A DNA stretch of 64,000 nt from Rhododendron vialii. Taxonomy: Eukaryota; Streptophyta; Magnoliopsida; Ericales; Ericaceae. Every line of letters begins with the position of its first letter. The stretch's first letter is position 1. Location of the stretch: contig NC_080564.1 in assembly GCF_030253575.1 (NCBI RefSeq), positions 28,112,561 to 28,176,560 on the forward strand, given 5' to 3'. A model generated the notes under the pieces. The model was not told where the DNA came from. It made no database searches and worked only from the letters and a program-made list of their open reading frames with translations. A program made the translations under genes and the position numbers. Below, one piece after another: positions 33,928 through 45,919 of the stretch.

Positions 33928-35718
33928 TGATGCGCACCCAATATTGTAGATATTTGGTGCGACTAGTCCCGTTTTATGTTGCTTTAACTTGCATTTATCT
34001 AGCTTTTATAACGATATTGCACGTAAGGTGTGTTTTTAGTGTTTTCAGGTAAAACATGCAAATAAGGCGCATTTTAACGTCATGGATGGCCCAAGTGCTT
34101 CCAAGTACCCGAAGACCCTGTCGGCCCCTTAAAATCTGTCTAAGTATGGAAAAATGACTTTCAGGAAAAGTATCGATTCTCGAGATTAAAAATGGCGGTA
34201 ATTGATCCTTGAATTTTTCTAAGAGTAACTACAAAGTTACAAGGTTTTATTTGAAGAGCAAGGTCATGTTTTGTGCCATTTTCTCTTGCGGAAAATGTGC
34301 AGTTTTCCATTTTACACTAAAAGTGGGGGGTTGACATTTTGATTTAATTAGAATCTTGAAATTCTGGTAATACCATTGTTTCCAAATGGGGGGTACTTTC
34401 TTATTTTCATTAAATAAATTAAAGTAAAGAAAAGGTAAAAGAAAGGTTTAAAATGTAGTCTTTACTTAAGTTTAGAGAATGAAAATAAGGTGCTGAGATG
34501 CTGTGGAAGTTGCTGGGAGCCGTCGGGTGCCAAGTTCTGGAGGCTGGCTTGAAGAACCAGAGATAAGCTCTGCGTATCGATACGGATTAAGCGCTGTATC
34601 GATACGCGTTGGTTATCTTTCCAAGCAGAGAGTCCCGTATCGATACGGCCATAATCTGTATCGATACGGGATTGTTACGGGAGATTGGCCTTTTCAGCTT
34701 AACGATGTGGTATCGATACTTTGCTTAATCTGTATCGATACGGAGAGCTTCCGGCCAGATATTTGTTGCTTTTTGGGCTTTCCATTTATGGAATACTTGC
34801 CTTTTATAGTATGTTTTTAGATATTTGAGGAGAGAGAAACCCATTGTGTCCTCTCTCCCTTTTTGTATCTAGTGAATTATTAGCTTTAATTTTTCCTCCA
34901 TTAATGTCTTTCAAGCTTTTCTAGTGTAATCTCTTAAGAACTCAAGTAAGTAATTCTTGTTTGTTAATTTCTCGTTTATTAAAGTTGTTCCTACGGACTA
35001 GATCTTTTATAATATCAAGTTTGTTTTCGTTTTTATCGGTTAAAAGTCATGTCTCGTTTTTATGCTTTCTTCCATGCTTTAGCTATGTGTGAGTAGTTGA
35101 TAGGCCAAGTCTCGGGGTAATCTTTCCCGAGGACTTAGGTGGTTATTTGGTTCTCAAACCTTCGGGCTTAAAATCTTGATTTTCGGAATTTCATTAACCT
35201 AGTCTTTTCGGTCTAAGCGAGGCGTGTTAACTCCTTGGTATGAAGTTTAGTCAAGCGGTCTTGGCAAGCGACATATTGAGGGCTCGTGGCCCCCTACGTG
35301 TTAGATACATTAGCAAAAATAGGTTGATTTAATTCCGGTTAATCACATCTTTTGATAAACGTAGTCATTAAAGCTAAATTCTCCGGGCGTGAGCACACGG
35401 TCGTGGCTCTCGCTTGAGTTATATTGAGAACCGGTAACGGCTTAAGTCAAGGGTTAGACGATCCCTAGACTTGCCTCCTTTTAGTTTATTAAGCGTTATC
35501 CTAGTCTTTTGCCTTGGCAATTTTCATCGTTTCAAAGCAAAACCAAGTTGGCCGTCTTAAACGCCACAATCCACCATATAAAATCTACATTCCGATTAAG
35601 CTACATTCGAATTCTCTGTGGGTACGATCCCGGACTTCCGGATATTATGCTACCGACGACCTAGCCCTACGCTTGGGGTATTTCAACCTTATTTGAAGGC
35701 AAGGTTTGAGGCGAAGCA
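33928..35718 (+). mobile_element. solo LTR, Ty3/gypsy-type, nested in the Helitron
   Basis: The 1791-bp LTR starts TGATGCGCACCC and ends GAGGCGAAGCA. It is flanked by an exact 5-bp duplication cttag (33923-33927 and 35719-35723). Its end region (attctctgtgggtacgatcc and following) resembles U5 of Athila/Tat-type gypsy LTRs. Repeated gtatcgatacgg motifs lie at 34577-34742. There is no internal domain, primer-binding site or second LTR, so it is a recombination product. Strand is inferred from the U5-like end. Confidence 0.85.
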
Positions 35719-36042
35719 CTTAGCAATACAACGCCTAACATAATAGTTTTCGTAAGCTAACATAAACCAAGAGTTCTTGTTATAAACATAAGAGTTTTCT
35801 TAAGTTTACATAGCCAAGAATTCTCGCTCTATTGACTGTAACCTTTCCAAATAGCTAGTGAGATAAATAGAGAGAACATGATATTTATCGAATAAGTTGA
35901 ATATGTGATAAATACCACGGTATTTACTGTTCATTTAGAGTGGTAGTTTGCGGCTCCGGTATGGAATAGCCAACATTGGTAAACATGAACGGGTATATAT
36001 CTTCCTTTTGCCGATCAAAAAAAAAATTGAGAGAGGAATGCT

Positions 36043-36259
36043 CTTTGTAAATATTTTGGTCAATTTGGATTCAATTATTACGTATTTTATAATATAGATG
36101 CCCAAATCATGGAATCAATTATGGAATTTCTTTGGCCAATAAAATTTGACCTTTGTAAATATTTTGGTCAATTTGGATTCAATTATTACGTATATTTATA
36201 ATATAGATGCTCAAATCATGGAATCAATTATGAAATTTCTTTGGCCAATAAAATTTAAC
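36043..36259. repeat. 108-bp tandem duplication inside the Helitron
   Basis: Two nearly identical units starting ctttgtaaatattttggtca at 36043 and 36151. Each contains ttataatatagatg, a near-copy of the Helitron 5' terminus. Confidence 0.9.
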
Positions 36260-36782
36260 CTTAAACTTATTTAGGAAGTCATATATATAGGATATAAAAT
36301 TAATACTGAATCAGGTTTCGAAAAGGGGAACAAATTTAAATCAATCAAAATCAATTAAAAAAGGAAGAAGTATGTTTAGAAAACGTGTAAATCTTAAAAG
36401 GAAATCCTCCTTAATGTTAGCAAAAATTTTACATTATTGTAGGTTTATATATTAGGAAATATTCACTCAATCCGACGACTACAAAGTTAATAGGAATAAT
36501 AATCGAATGGTTGTAGAAATTGCTATGTTTGTATGTATAGACATTTTGATGAAAACCCGCTCTATTTTATAATATAGATTTTTTGAAGTATATTAAAAAT
36601 AAAATTCAAAAAATCTGACAAAACAAATCAATAATAATTCTAGAAAAACACGGGCTTTCCTCACGCAGGCAATTCGAGTCGTGTGCTTATTCCGAAGCAC
36701 CTAAAAAAAAAACAATTCGGGTCATGTTCAATTGGTCCATCCATCGCTGGCTCCGCATCCTCTCACTACTTCTCGCTCCTCT

Positions 36783-37670
36783 CTTTCTCTCGCTTTTAGA
36801 GAGAGAGAGAGAGATGTGGTGCGGTTGTCCGATGCATAAGGTCTGGTACAAGAACGCGGTGAGTTCCAACTTTCATTCATTTGAATCACGATATCACTTC
36901 AGAGTTCAACCATAGTCGACGAACTCGTCAATCGCTTCGAGATCAGTAAATTTAGTGCCACTTCTCTTATTTGCTGTCTACTCTACAATATGTGCGATTT
37001 TAGGAAGTAATTGATGAAAAGTGGTACTAAAAGAATTGAACTTTTTTTTTTCCCCTCCAATTATCTGGAGTGTGGGTGTTTTCGACTCGGTGTAAAGAAA
37101 TCTTTGATTTGCATTGTTGATTGAATAACATAAACTGCCTTAAACCTTGTGCTTGACACAAAATGCTTGGGTGCAAACCCGCGCCGAAGTGTGGTGCTTT
37201 CAATGGCTATTATAATAACAGCTGATATGACCCCTGTGATCAATTTATTTCACCATTCACGATCACGCCGTATATAAAATGACACCTCCGGTTGCAATAG
37301 AAATGATAGAACCACAACCATTTTCGAAATCTGAAATTTCTTGTTGCAATTTTTCGTTCTCATTTTGTTCTTGTTCATGGAGTTCTTTTTTTTTTTTGCA
37401 GAAATAAACCTCCGTTTTCTTGGCATTCTAGAAAATTAGAGGGTAATTCGAGGTTGATATTATTTGTGCAACCGCAGTTGGGAAAAGATTGAATCATGGG
37501 GTTTATGCATCGTGCAGACAATTTGTTACTAACCAAGTGCACACCAGATTTACAAGAATCGGTAGGGGTGAATGTCAAAAGGATTTGAAGCATTATGTCA
37601 CCCTCTTCTTCCTTCACAGATTCTGCACCAAATTTAAGATTTACAATTCTTTCATAATTGTAGCTTGGCA
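36783..37670 (+). promoter_or_regulatory. leader of the apyrase gene with intron and three upstream ORFs
   Basis: A leader exon with a GA tract ends at the donor AACGCG|GTGAGT (36858/36859). The acceptor TTTTGCAG at 37401 starts the next exon. Three short upstream ORFs occur: ATG 36814, which closes after splicing as a 16-residue frame; ATG 37496 to TGA 37588 (30 residues); and ATG 37595 to TAA 37657 (20 residues), which ends 13 bases before the main ATG. Such uORFs normally lower main-frame translation. The transcription start is not known. Confidence 0.5.
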
Positions 37671-40600
37671 ATGGAACCAAGATCCCCTTCAAAAGTTAGA
37701 CTGCCAATGCTGGAAATTTGCCCCGGAGCATTTAAAATTGGCCTGTCCCTTTTACTTAGCCTGTTGTTACTCTCAGTTGGTGTATATGTTGTTTTAAGAC
37801 CAGGGAAGGATCTGTATACATCGGAAATGATGTATTTTACTGTGGTAGTGGATTGTGGTAGCACGGGGACTCGGGTAAGTGTCTATGAGTGGATGTTGAA
37901 AGGTGGATTAATTTATCGAGACTTGCCTATCCTGATCCATTCTTATCCTGATAATGCAACTAATGCTCCCTCAAGGAAAGACAGCTGTCAATATCACTGC
38001 ATGCAAACGGAACCCGGGTTGGATAAGTTTGTTGGTAATTCTTCTGGAGTTAGGGTGTTGTTGGAGCCGTTGATTATCTGGGCGGAACAATGGGTACCTC
38101 CTGAAAGGCGTGGGGGTACTCCTATATTCGTTCTAGCTACCGCTGGACTAAGGAGTTTGCCATGGAAGGATGCTAGAAAGGTTTTGGACGATGTAGAGGA
38201 TGTCATAAAAGAACACAGATTTATGTATAAAAAGAGTTGGATTAGGATTTTGAGCGGGAAAGAAGAAGCTTACTATGGTTGGGTCGCTCTGAACTATAAA
38301 ATGGGGATCTTTAACAAGTCTACAAGGTTGCCCACTTTGGGACTTCTTGATTTAGGAGGTTCGTCTTTACAAGTGGTGGCGGAAATAGATGAATCGGATG
38401 AAGATGAATTTGTTATGAAATCAAAGATTGGGTCTTTTGAACATGAAATGTTAGCTTACTCCTTGCCTGCATTTGGTTTGAATGAGGCATTTGACAGGAC
38501 AGTCGTTATGCTGAGTCATTCACAGGCACTAAAAGAAAGTGTCCAGGGTACCTTTGAAGTCAGTCATCCTTGTCTGAGTTCTAGTTTTATGCAAAGTTAT
38601 TCTTGTAAAGGTTGCTTTGGGCTAGGTTCTAATGATTCCGAAGGTTTTCATAGTCAAGTTCAGAGAAACGAATTAAATACGATAACATTAGTTGGAGAAC
38701 CAAACTGGGAGATGTGCCAAGTTCTGGCAAGGGCTGCAGCTGTCAATTCAAGCAGTTCAGACTGGTCTTCGCTAACAGATAGTTCAAAATGCGAAGCAGG
38801 CTGGGCTTCTTTAAGTGGTTAGTTACATGCTTTCTATATCACATTCAGCGGTTAAAATTTTAAACACGGTTGTTATCTTTTAAGCATTCTTTATGTCTAT
38901 GCTGTCTCTTCCCATGAAAATATATGAGCAGTGCAGAAGACTACTTTTTTCCCTGCTTGTTTATAAACAAGGGGGATGGGAAAGTCAACGTAGTAGAACC
39001 AAGAAAAGTAACACCACTTCCACAAGGCTTGTACTTTTCACGTGATAATAGCACCTTATATCTTCCTATACCAGTGTTGGTGGACTAGCCTGCTGTTTAA
39101 AATATATCAATTTACTGTTTTGGTCTGATTACTGCAAAACTTATATTCTAAGACTCAGAAAAGTGCTTGCCCATTGATTTGGCTGTATGTTGCATTACGA
39201 CATAACTCTGTGACCTTTTGACTTATTCCATCTATAGCAAAAGTTTTGTCTCATTTTGTTATCAAGCTATTAGGAAAATCCAGCAGCTTAGATGAGGTTA
39301 TAGTCATAAGTTTTCTGATACAGAGCCAGGTAGAAGCAGGGAACTTATCTAGGCTTCAGGGTTTAAAAAAGTTATGTAACAGGTTTTTGAAGGTCCGATA
39401 CTGTTATGGGTGAAAATAACAGCGTTATGAAAATTACGTATCGCATAACGGTCTGTAACGACAGTTACACCCCGTTACGGGATCGTTATACCTACTGAAC
39501 ACTGAGAACAACTCTTCTTATTCTTCTTCTTTTGTTCCTTTCCGACAAATGTATGATAAGCCATTGTTTTGAATGTACTACACAACTATTGAGAACAGCA
39601 TCAAAGATAGGATAAGCCATCAATTTTTCTGCTATGAAAATATGTTTTACTGCTTGGTTGGTTTTATATCTTGGGTTTTCGAAGTCAAAACAACCCCTCC
39701 CCCTCCTAGATGCTCAGGGAAGATCTATATTATCAAAAGTTGTTAGAGCTGTATGTTACCTGTAAGTACCTTGCCTGACAGTAGGATCACTGGAGTATTG
39801 CTACCGCAAGAAGTCTTTTATTTATGCAAAATACTAACAGATGTGAATATAATACTTTTATGGAGATTTGTCACGCTGACTTCCTTTGCGCAAGGGCGGA
39901 CACAAGGGGGTGTCAGGGCCCCTAAACAACTCTAAATATTTTCTTTAATTGCACTAGTTTTTCAGGTTAATTTGAAAAAGTTCTATAAGATTAAACACTG
40001 CAAGTCCCTTGGATGAAAATAAATCATGAAATTTGTGTATATGTGGGAAAAAGCTCCCTATAATTTTAAGTTATCAACTATTCTTGGATCGCCTGCGCAA
40101 AATTGAATGATGGTTCCATATATACACACAAACTCAGCTCTACCAAGTAGCAATATATACTTGTAAAATATAAGTTTCGTTCTCAACTAGAAATACATGT
40201 TGTTCAGGCCCTCTTGAAGAACAAATCATGTGTCTGCCTCTACCTTTGCGCGTGGGGTTAGTCACTACCCACAATTTAGTCTTCTGAAGATGCACTAGCA
40301 GTACTGTGATTCCCACTGGTTATTTCTTTGGTGTTCAAAGCAATAAAATTACTTTCCCATTCATCCCTCCATCACTTCGGGAAAAAGATATATTAAAGCA
40401 GTGGGAAGGATTAACTTGGTTGTTGGGCACTCCATATAATTTCTGAAGCCAGGAATGTATTCCACTTGTTTGTTTTAGGTTAGACACTGCCAGTTCCAGC
40501 AATTCAAATCCTTCACAACGAATATTCACAATTCTTGACTTGAAATTGCTAAGACTTGCATTTCATTTTGAACCGCCCTCATAGCGTTCCTTCATCCTGG

Positions 40601-42201
40601 CTCATTACAGGGTAAAATCTTTATTGTTTAAGGTGGTCCCCACGGCCCATTTAAAAGGATCAAAAAATTTCAAATATATTACGGAAAGCTTGAAAGTTCT
40701 TTTCGTTGACGTGTCCGTGTAGTACGTTTAATACACCTAAATAATTTGTGATGTAGGCCTTAATCTGCATGTGAAGATGTACTGCTGATTTTGTGGTTTA
40801 GGCCTTAATCTGCTTGTGAAGATGTACTGCTGCCATCTTGCTCCCTTGTGAGAACCAGTGTGCATCATTTTTGGTGGGGTAAATTACTTTGTTAACACTC
40901 AAACAAAACAAAAAAGATCATAGGGGCATACCCCTGGAAACGAGAACACCCACCCAGCAAATAACCAGTACTAGCCCACTCCAGCAACAAACAGGGACAC
41001 ATTCCCATCCCAAAGCACTACTCAAGCAGCCTTAACGACACTTGAAGAGATAAAGCCAGTCTAAACAAAGCAGCCTATTACAATCAGTTCTAGGGACACG
41101 TATCCAAGAACAGATGCAGTTTCGAACATTGCCGTCTACTTTAGTACTTGTGCCTGTGCCTGCATTTTTAGACTTACATTTGGTGCCCTTTGGTTCTTGT
41201 TGTTTATCAACCCAAACATAATCACGCTATCATACCTTCATGTTTTTTACTAATCTATGGTTGCCAACGGAAAAATGACAAAACAAAGGGAACAAAATGC
41301 TGTTGTTCATGAATGCATTCTTATGTTTTCTTCTTGTAGCTTCTAAGCATGGTGCATCCCATATTTATGAAATTGATATCATCTGTGGAACCAATGTCAA
41401 CGCATATAATAATCATACTATTTCATCACCCGTAGGTTTCACTCAAAGTATGTGTACCAGTGTAGCCTTCTGTCTGGCTGCCACTTATGAATTCATAAAA
41501 TTTGCTGTATTCGTTTATTTTAGTCGACCACGGTTTCAGCTTTTGGTAGCTACCGTAGCTGTATATACTTGCTATGGTGACTTTTTCGCAATCATATTTT
41601 CCCAGAAGAAAATTGAAGACAATAGAAGACTATGCAAGAACTTCAGTTTTTAACTTTCCACTTCTTTCCTGCAGACAGTAAGACGGTTAATTTGAAAGCT
41701 ATCACCCACCGTGTTTCACGCTTTCATGCCTTGTCTGGATTTTTCGCTGTTTACACCAAGTTAAATTTGAGCCCGAGGGCAAATTTGACAAAGATTTGGG
41801 AAAAGGGCCAGCAGTTATGTTCAAGTCAGATCAGTATTTCTGGAAACCAAAATTATGCTGCACAATATTGTTTCCGGGTGCCCTATTTGGCATCGCTCAT
41901 TGAGAATGCTCTTTGTCTAAGCAATAAGGAGATAATGTTTGGTCCGGGAGATGTTTCTTGGACGTTAGGAGCTGCACTGGTAGAAGGAAAGTTCTTGTGG
42001 CTTAATTCTAAAGATCACAGCAACATTATACACGAAAACAATAGAGGGGTTATATTTTCTTCCATTTTCCTATTGATTGTTCTTTTATCCTTATTGTTCA
42101 TAGTTTATCGTTGTCAACTCAAGTTCCCGATGCCAAGCAAGAGGGTTGCTGCTATTGGGCTATCTCTGCCATCTTATGTTCGTCCCAAACAACGCCCCTA
42201 A
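37671..42201 (+). CDS. apyrase, GDA1/CD39 family (apyrase 7-like)
   Basis: Two coding exons, 37671-38817 and 41675-42201, joined G|AC (GT-AG) around a 2857-bp intron, give 557 residues. ATG 37671 is the first in-frame ATG and an in-frame TAA lies at 37635. Apyrase conserved regions are all present: VVVDCGSTGTRV (from about residue 58), LATAGLRSLP, SGKEEAYYGWVALNY, GLLDLGGSSLQVV and GDVSWTLGAALVEG. Transmembrane helices lie at about 21-42 (FKIGLSLLLSLLLLSVGVYV) and near 519-539 (FSSIFLLIVLLSLLFIV), the two-helix topology of membrane NTPDases. The family hydrolyses nucleoside tri- and diphosphates, in plants mainly in Golgi/endomembranes or at the cell surface. Arabidopsis APY7, the closest type, has a longer N-terminal extension that is absent here. 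The gene is convergent with the UBX gene at 43824. Confidence 0.92.
38818..41674 (+). other. 2.86-kb intron of the apyrase gene
   Basis: Contains a 45-bp direct duplication around aggccttaatctgcttgtga (about 40758-40835). It also has a segment rich in cgttacggg/gttatgtaac-type motifs in both orientations (39370-39490) and a possible transposon scrap at 39893-40250. Open stretches in it are not conserved and interrupt the protein, so no extra exon is called. Confidence 0.6.
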
Positions 42202-43823
42202 CTATTTTTCGCAAGTATTGTACATTTTTTCATCAACGAATTCTGTCACGTGTTGATTGCTTGAGCCTTGAAGGATCATGTGAAATGGTTGCTGAAAAGT
42301 GTTGCCACAAATTCTGTAGCTGGTTTTTGACAGAAAATCATGTCAGTAGAATTGGTTTCGTTGTGTGCTGTTGCTTGTGTTGTTACTTGTATATTACTGA
42401 TGCTGTTGGAGGTTAATCTGATACACTAAAGTTTCATCTTACTGAGCTATTGTTTTGCGTAGGGGTGTAAATGGAAAAGGTTGCCTCTCTCTCCTGGATT
42501 TTGCAAATATTTCTCCCAAGAGAGAGAGAGAGAGAGGTGGAAAGTACGGGAGAATTACTACTTGACTAACGTACCCGGAGAAAAGAAAAGCAAAGCAAAG
42601 CAAAGCAATTATTGTCATTGGAGATTTTCCTTTATAAAAGCCTTCTGCCAGTGGAAAAGAATTTTTGAGTTCTGCATTTTCCTTCTCTTTGTAGATATGG
42701 GGTGCACGCCTCAAAACCTTCCTATTTATGCAAGAACAGTTTACCTTAGGTTTCCGACAAAATAATTACTAGCCATTATTTCTTACTTTTTTTTTAGCTG
42801 TTAAAGTGTTTTTTAAATCGCCTAGAAGTAACATCCGTCTTTAATCAAATGACTAGAAAACTGCAGAGGATAGCAACAAACCAACCACTACTACCTATCC
42901 TAGCAAAAGGATGAGTCGCCCCATTCGCAGTCTTGTGCACAAAAGAAAACCTCACTCGCAGTCTTATGCACAAAAGAAATCCTCACACCGATTAAAAACC
43001 CAAACACCCACAGCATCAAGGCCGGCAACCCAATTAATTTGATTTGTCATTGGACCGCCACCACAACTGCCTTCGTTCAGCAGAGAGCCATCACCACCAC
43101 CACTGTCAGAATCTAAAGCGGCACCTCAATGACGAAGGGAAAGGCAAGGAGAAAGGAAAAGAGGGAATAACACAAAGAAACTCTCAAATTTGAGATTGCT
43201 ACGAGGATGGCCCTCCCCTCCCGCCGCTACATAAGGGTGGTGAAACCCTAGGGGGAGGGAGGGAAACGAAGAGAGGCGGGTAGGATTTTTTGGAGGGATG
43301 CTCCGGGTTAGAGAGAGAAGTTGTCTTGCATCTTTTTTCACTAATAAAAGCTGGACAATTCGAGTTTAAATCTCTATTCCCTTTCTTTTGTGTTCCTATC
43401 AGCAACCTGAGGAGAGTTGAAATTGGATTTTATTTACCGAACAAGTGCATGAAGACCCCTTATAAAGACATAATTCACTAGTTCAGTATATTACTTGTTG
43501 ATTTATCTGAGCTAATGTTTCTGAAGCAGGAATGTTTGAAAGAAAGCTACAAATGGGGATTCTGCAATTTCAAGTCAAACACCTCTCAACAAGAAAAAAC
43601 AGTGAAACAAGCATTCCTAAAATTGCGAAAACACGAGCATCAATACGTTCGATACAGTTTCTTCTATTACCGATACAAACATAACTGGAATAGGTTGAGG
43701 GAAAAGCTTCAGATTGCATAGACAAGACTCGAAGTCGGGCGTATGGTCCTATAAGGTAGCACCTCTTTCACCATGTAAATTCATGAACTATGTAAGCTAT
43801 TAAGTTCATAGTGCAAACTAATG
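42202..43823. other. convergent 3' flanks of the apyrase and UBX genes
   Basis: No gene is recognised. A short GA tract lies at 42519-42536 and aagca repeats near 42588. At 43200-43330 there is a GC-rich patch (gggggagggagggaaacgaa) of unknown nature. Both 3' untranslated regions must lie here. Confidence 0.45.
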
Positions 43824-45919
43824 TTACAGAACTTCTAAGAATAGACTTGCTTGCGGATGAAGACCGGCATCTTTGAGTGTCATTCCCATCTGATCAACAC
43901 CATAGACTTTTCTTGGGAAGCTTGAAATCAATCTGTAGTTCCCAATTCCAGGCAACCCCAGTGAATCAATAAACCGATAAATCACCTGAATCTTGTCCGT
44001 GGACACAAAGCTTTGCTCTCTTCTTTCCCCGTTTGGAAACCGTATCAGTATCTGAACAATCATACAGCCAATTAATCATCACAACTATTACTTAAACTTA
44101 CAAATTCGCAATTTTAAGCTGTAAACAGAATTTCGTTCTACGGTTATACCTTGGTGACCTGAGCTCCATTTCCTTTACTTGATATATTTGTCGCTTGAGT
44201 TTCTCTGCTGGTAGTTGCTTCTTTCACTTTACTAGCCTGGTTTTGTGTTGGATTCTGTTTATGCTTCTGACTGTCTACTTGTTTGTGAACTCTTTGTAGT
44301 GAATGTGAGTTCTTGAGTCTCTCTTTTTCCTGGAACGACAAGAAATTTGAATAATAGTCGAATCAATTGATGAACATCTGGAATGGAATTAAGGCAAGTC
44401 ATATTGTGTAAACAAATGCACCTGATCTATATGTAGTGCCGCAAAATATGCTGCATCCTGTTCTTCTCTCAACCGCTGATTTGCCCTTCTCTTTTCTTCT
44501 TCCTTGGCTCGTGCACTACCGAAAGCCAGTCCTTGCTCCTCCATTGTCTTTTGCAGGATCTCCAACAATTCAGCGGGCGAAACTGGACCCTCTATCTGTA
44601 CAAGGCAAAAGACCAGGTTTGTTTTTTATAGCAATTCTATTCATATTTGCTTAGATAAATCATCATTTGAGTATATTGGCTGTTCAAGTTCTGTCTAATA
44701 CCTGAAATGCATAAAAAATGTCGAAAATGGTTCAAAAGCTTTAATCAGTTAATGATAAAAGTTATTAGACACAGAGATAGGCATGGGCAACCGGCAAGTA
44801 AATTTCACAGGTCATTGGACTTCAAAACTATTTGATGAACAAACAATATCTGTCAATTCAATTTCCTATTCGTCGTTATATTGCCAGTCTTTCAAGTAAA
44901 TTTCACGGGTCATTGGACTTCAAAACTATTTGATGAACAAACAATATCTGTCAATTCAATTTCCCATCAGTCGTTATATTGCCGTCTTTCATAGTAATAT
45001 TGCACTACTATGAAACCAAATTTCATTTCACCGAATGCAGATATGAATTGTAGACCATGGCACTGAACTTTGCAAAGGGTACACAGAACAACATAATAGA
45101 CTCCAAACCCTAAGATAGTGTGGAGATAACAAACAACAGTTTCGGTACACGAATATGATGGATTATTCCACTCGGGTCAGTAACCGATCTATTCGCTCTA
45201 TCACTAACCAGTCTGAATTTGGCGTATCGAAAAGGATTTGACCTTTAATTTGGTTTCTACAGATTTCATAAAAATCAATTCTTCAAGGAGGCATTCAACT
45301 CCAGGACTAATCAATTCTTCAACACGATTCTTTATTTTTGGTTTTCATTTTCATAAATATTCCTAGCATATGAAAGAAACAACAAACTCACCTGTTTCAG
45401 CACAGCTAAATTATCACCAGGAGCAGGGGCCACAACCGCACAAAAAGGGAAGCTAGGAGGCCGCAATGTATTTGCCATGAACAAACCCTCACCCCCATTA
45501 GCAAGTCCACCCCAACAAACAAAATTTGCATCAAGAAACTGCACCACAACCTCTGAACACAATGTCTCCCCACAGAAGGACGTCGCGAAGGGGTGATCCG
45601 GTGAGTGAAGGTACAGGAACACGAACTTGTGCTCCTCCTCAGCTATCCTAAGAGCCTCAACGAATCGACAAGCATAGAAGAAAGGATGCAATGTACCAAA
45701 CTGCCCCTCAAAACTGGCTAGAAAAGCCCACTCATCTTGAATAGGTACTGGCTCTGGTGGATATGGCATAGGAAAACTAGAAGGTATGTGTTGGTTTCTT
45801 CTGGGATTGTTAATTACTCTTGAAAAACCTCCTAAAAGGGTTCTAGGGAGGCTCACCATTCGTCGAACGATCCCATTGCAGAAGGCCTCCCCTGCCGATC
45901 TTGCATTTCCACTCATCAT
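43824..45919 (-). CDS. plant UBX-domain protein with UAS domain (PUX10-like)
   Basis: Four exons on the minus strand, 45919-45392, 44595-44422, 44329-44150 and 44051-43824, all GT-AG and phase 0, give 369 residues. The start is the first ATG of a tandem pair (45919/45916); the frame is open upstream but has no ATG. Residues about 60-176 are a thioredoxin-like UAS domain (DEWAFLASFEGQFGTLHPFF, FVFLYLHSPDHPFATSFCGE, VQFLDANFVCWGG, FPFCAVVAPAPGDNLAVL). Residues about 200-235 form a charged helix (RAKEEEKRRANQRLREEQDA). Residues 295-369 are a UBX domain (ILIRFPNGERREQSF) with the p97-contacting FPR motif in SSFPRKVY. Proteins of this type recruit the AAA ATPase CDC48/p97. Arabidopsis PUX10 and animal FAF2/UBXD8 work at lipid droplets and the ER. 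The N-terminal UBA domain and clear membrane hairpin of those proteins are not seen here. Confidence 0.9.
44795..44990. repeat. 98-bp tandem duplication in intron 1 of the UBX gene
   Basis: Two units starting caagtaaatttcac at 44795 and 44893 differ at only a few positions. Confidence 0.92.

Larger units (their letters stand above)
33596..36578 (-). mobile_element. non-autonomous Helitron, minus orientation, with nested solo LTR
   Basis: Read on the minus strand the element starts A|TCTATATTATAAAATAGAGC at 36578. It ends with a 7-bp stem hairpin (33607-33624, CCGTGCC-TTCA-GGCACGG in that sense), an 8-base spacer and CTAG|T at 33596. A 5' TC end, a 3' hairpin before CTAG, and insertion between A and T without target duplication are the Helitron criteria. 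Without the nested LTR and its duplicated target the element is about 1.19 kb. No Rep/helicase coding sequence is seen. Internal 108-bp duplications lie at 36043-36259. Confidence 0.75.

Noticed and set aside
33596..36578. An autonomous Helitron or intact retrotransposon
   Set aside because: No Rep/helicase, gag or pol coding sequence is present. The LTR has no partner.
37665..37670. Starting the apyrase at 37665
   Set aside because: That codon is TTG. ATG 37671 is the first true start, with an in-frame stop upstream at 37635.
41297..41653. A 118-codon open frame between the apyrase exons as an extra exon or gene
   Set aside because: It shows no apyrase similarity, and the flanking exons join perfectly in frame without it (conserved region continues SKTVNLK...FHALSGFFAVY).
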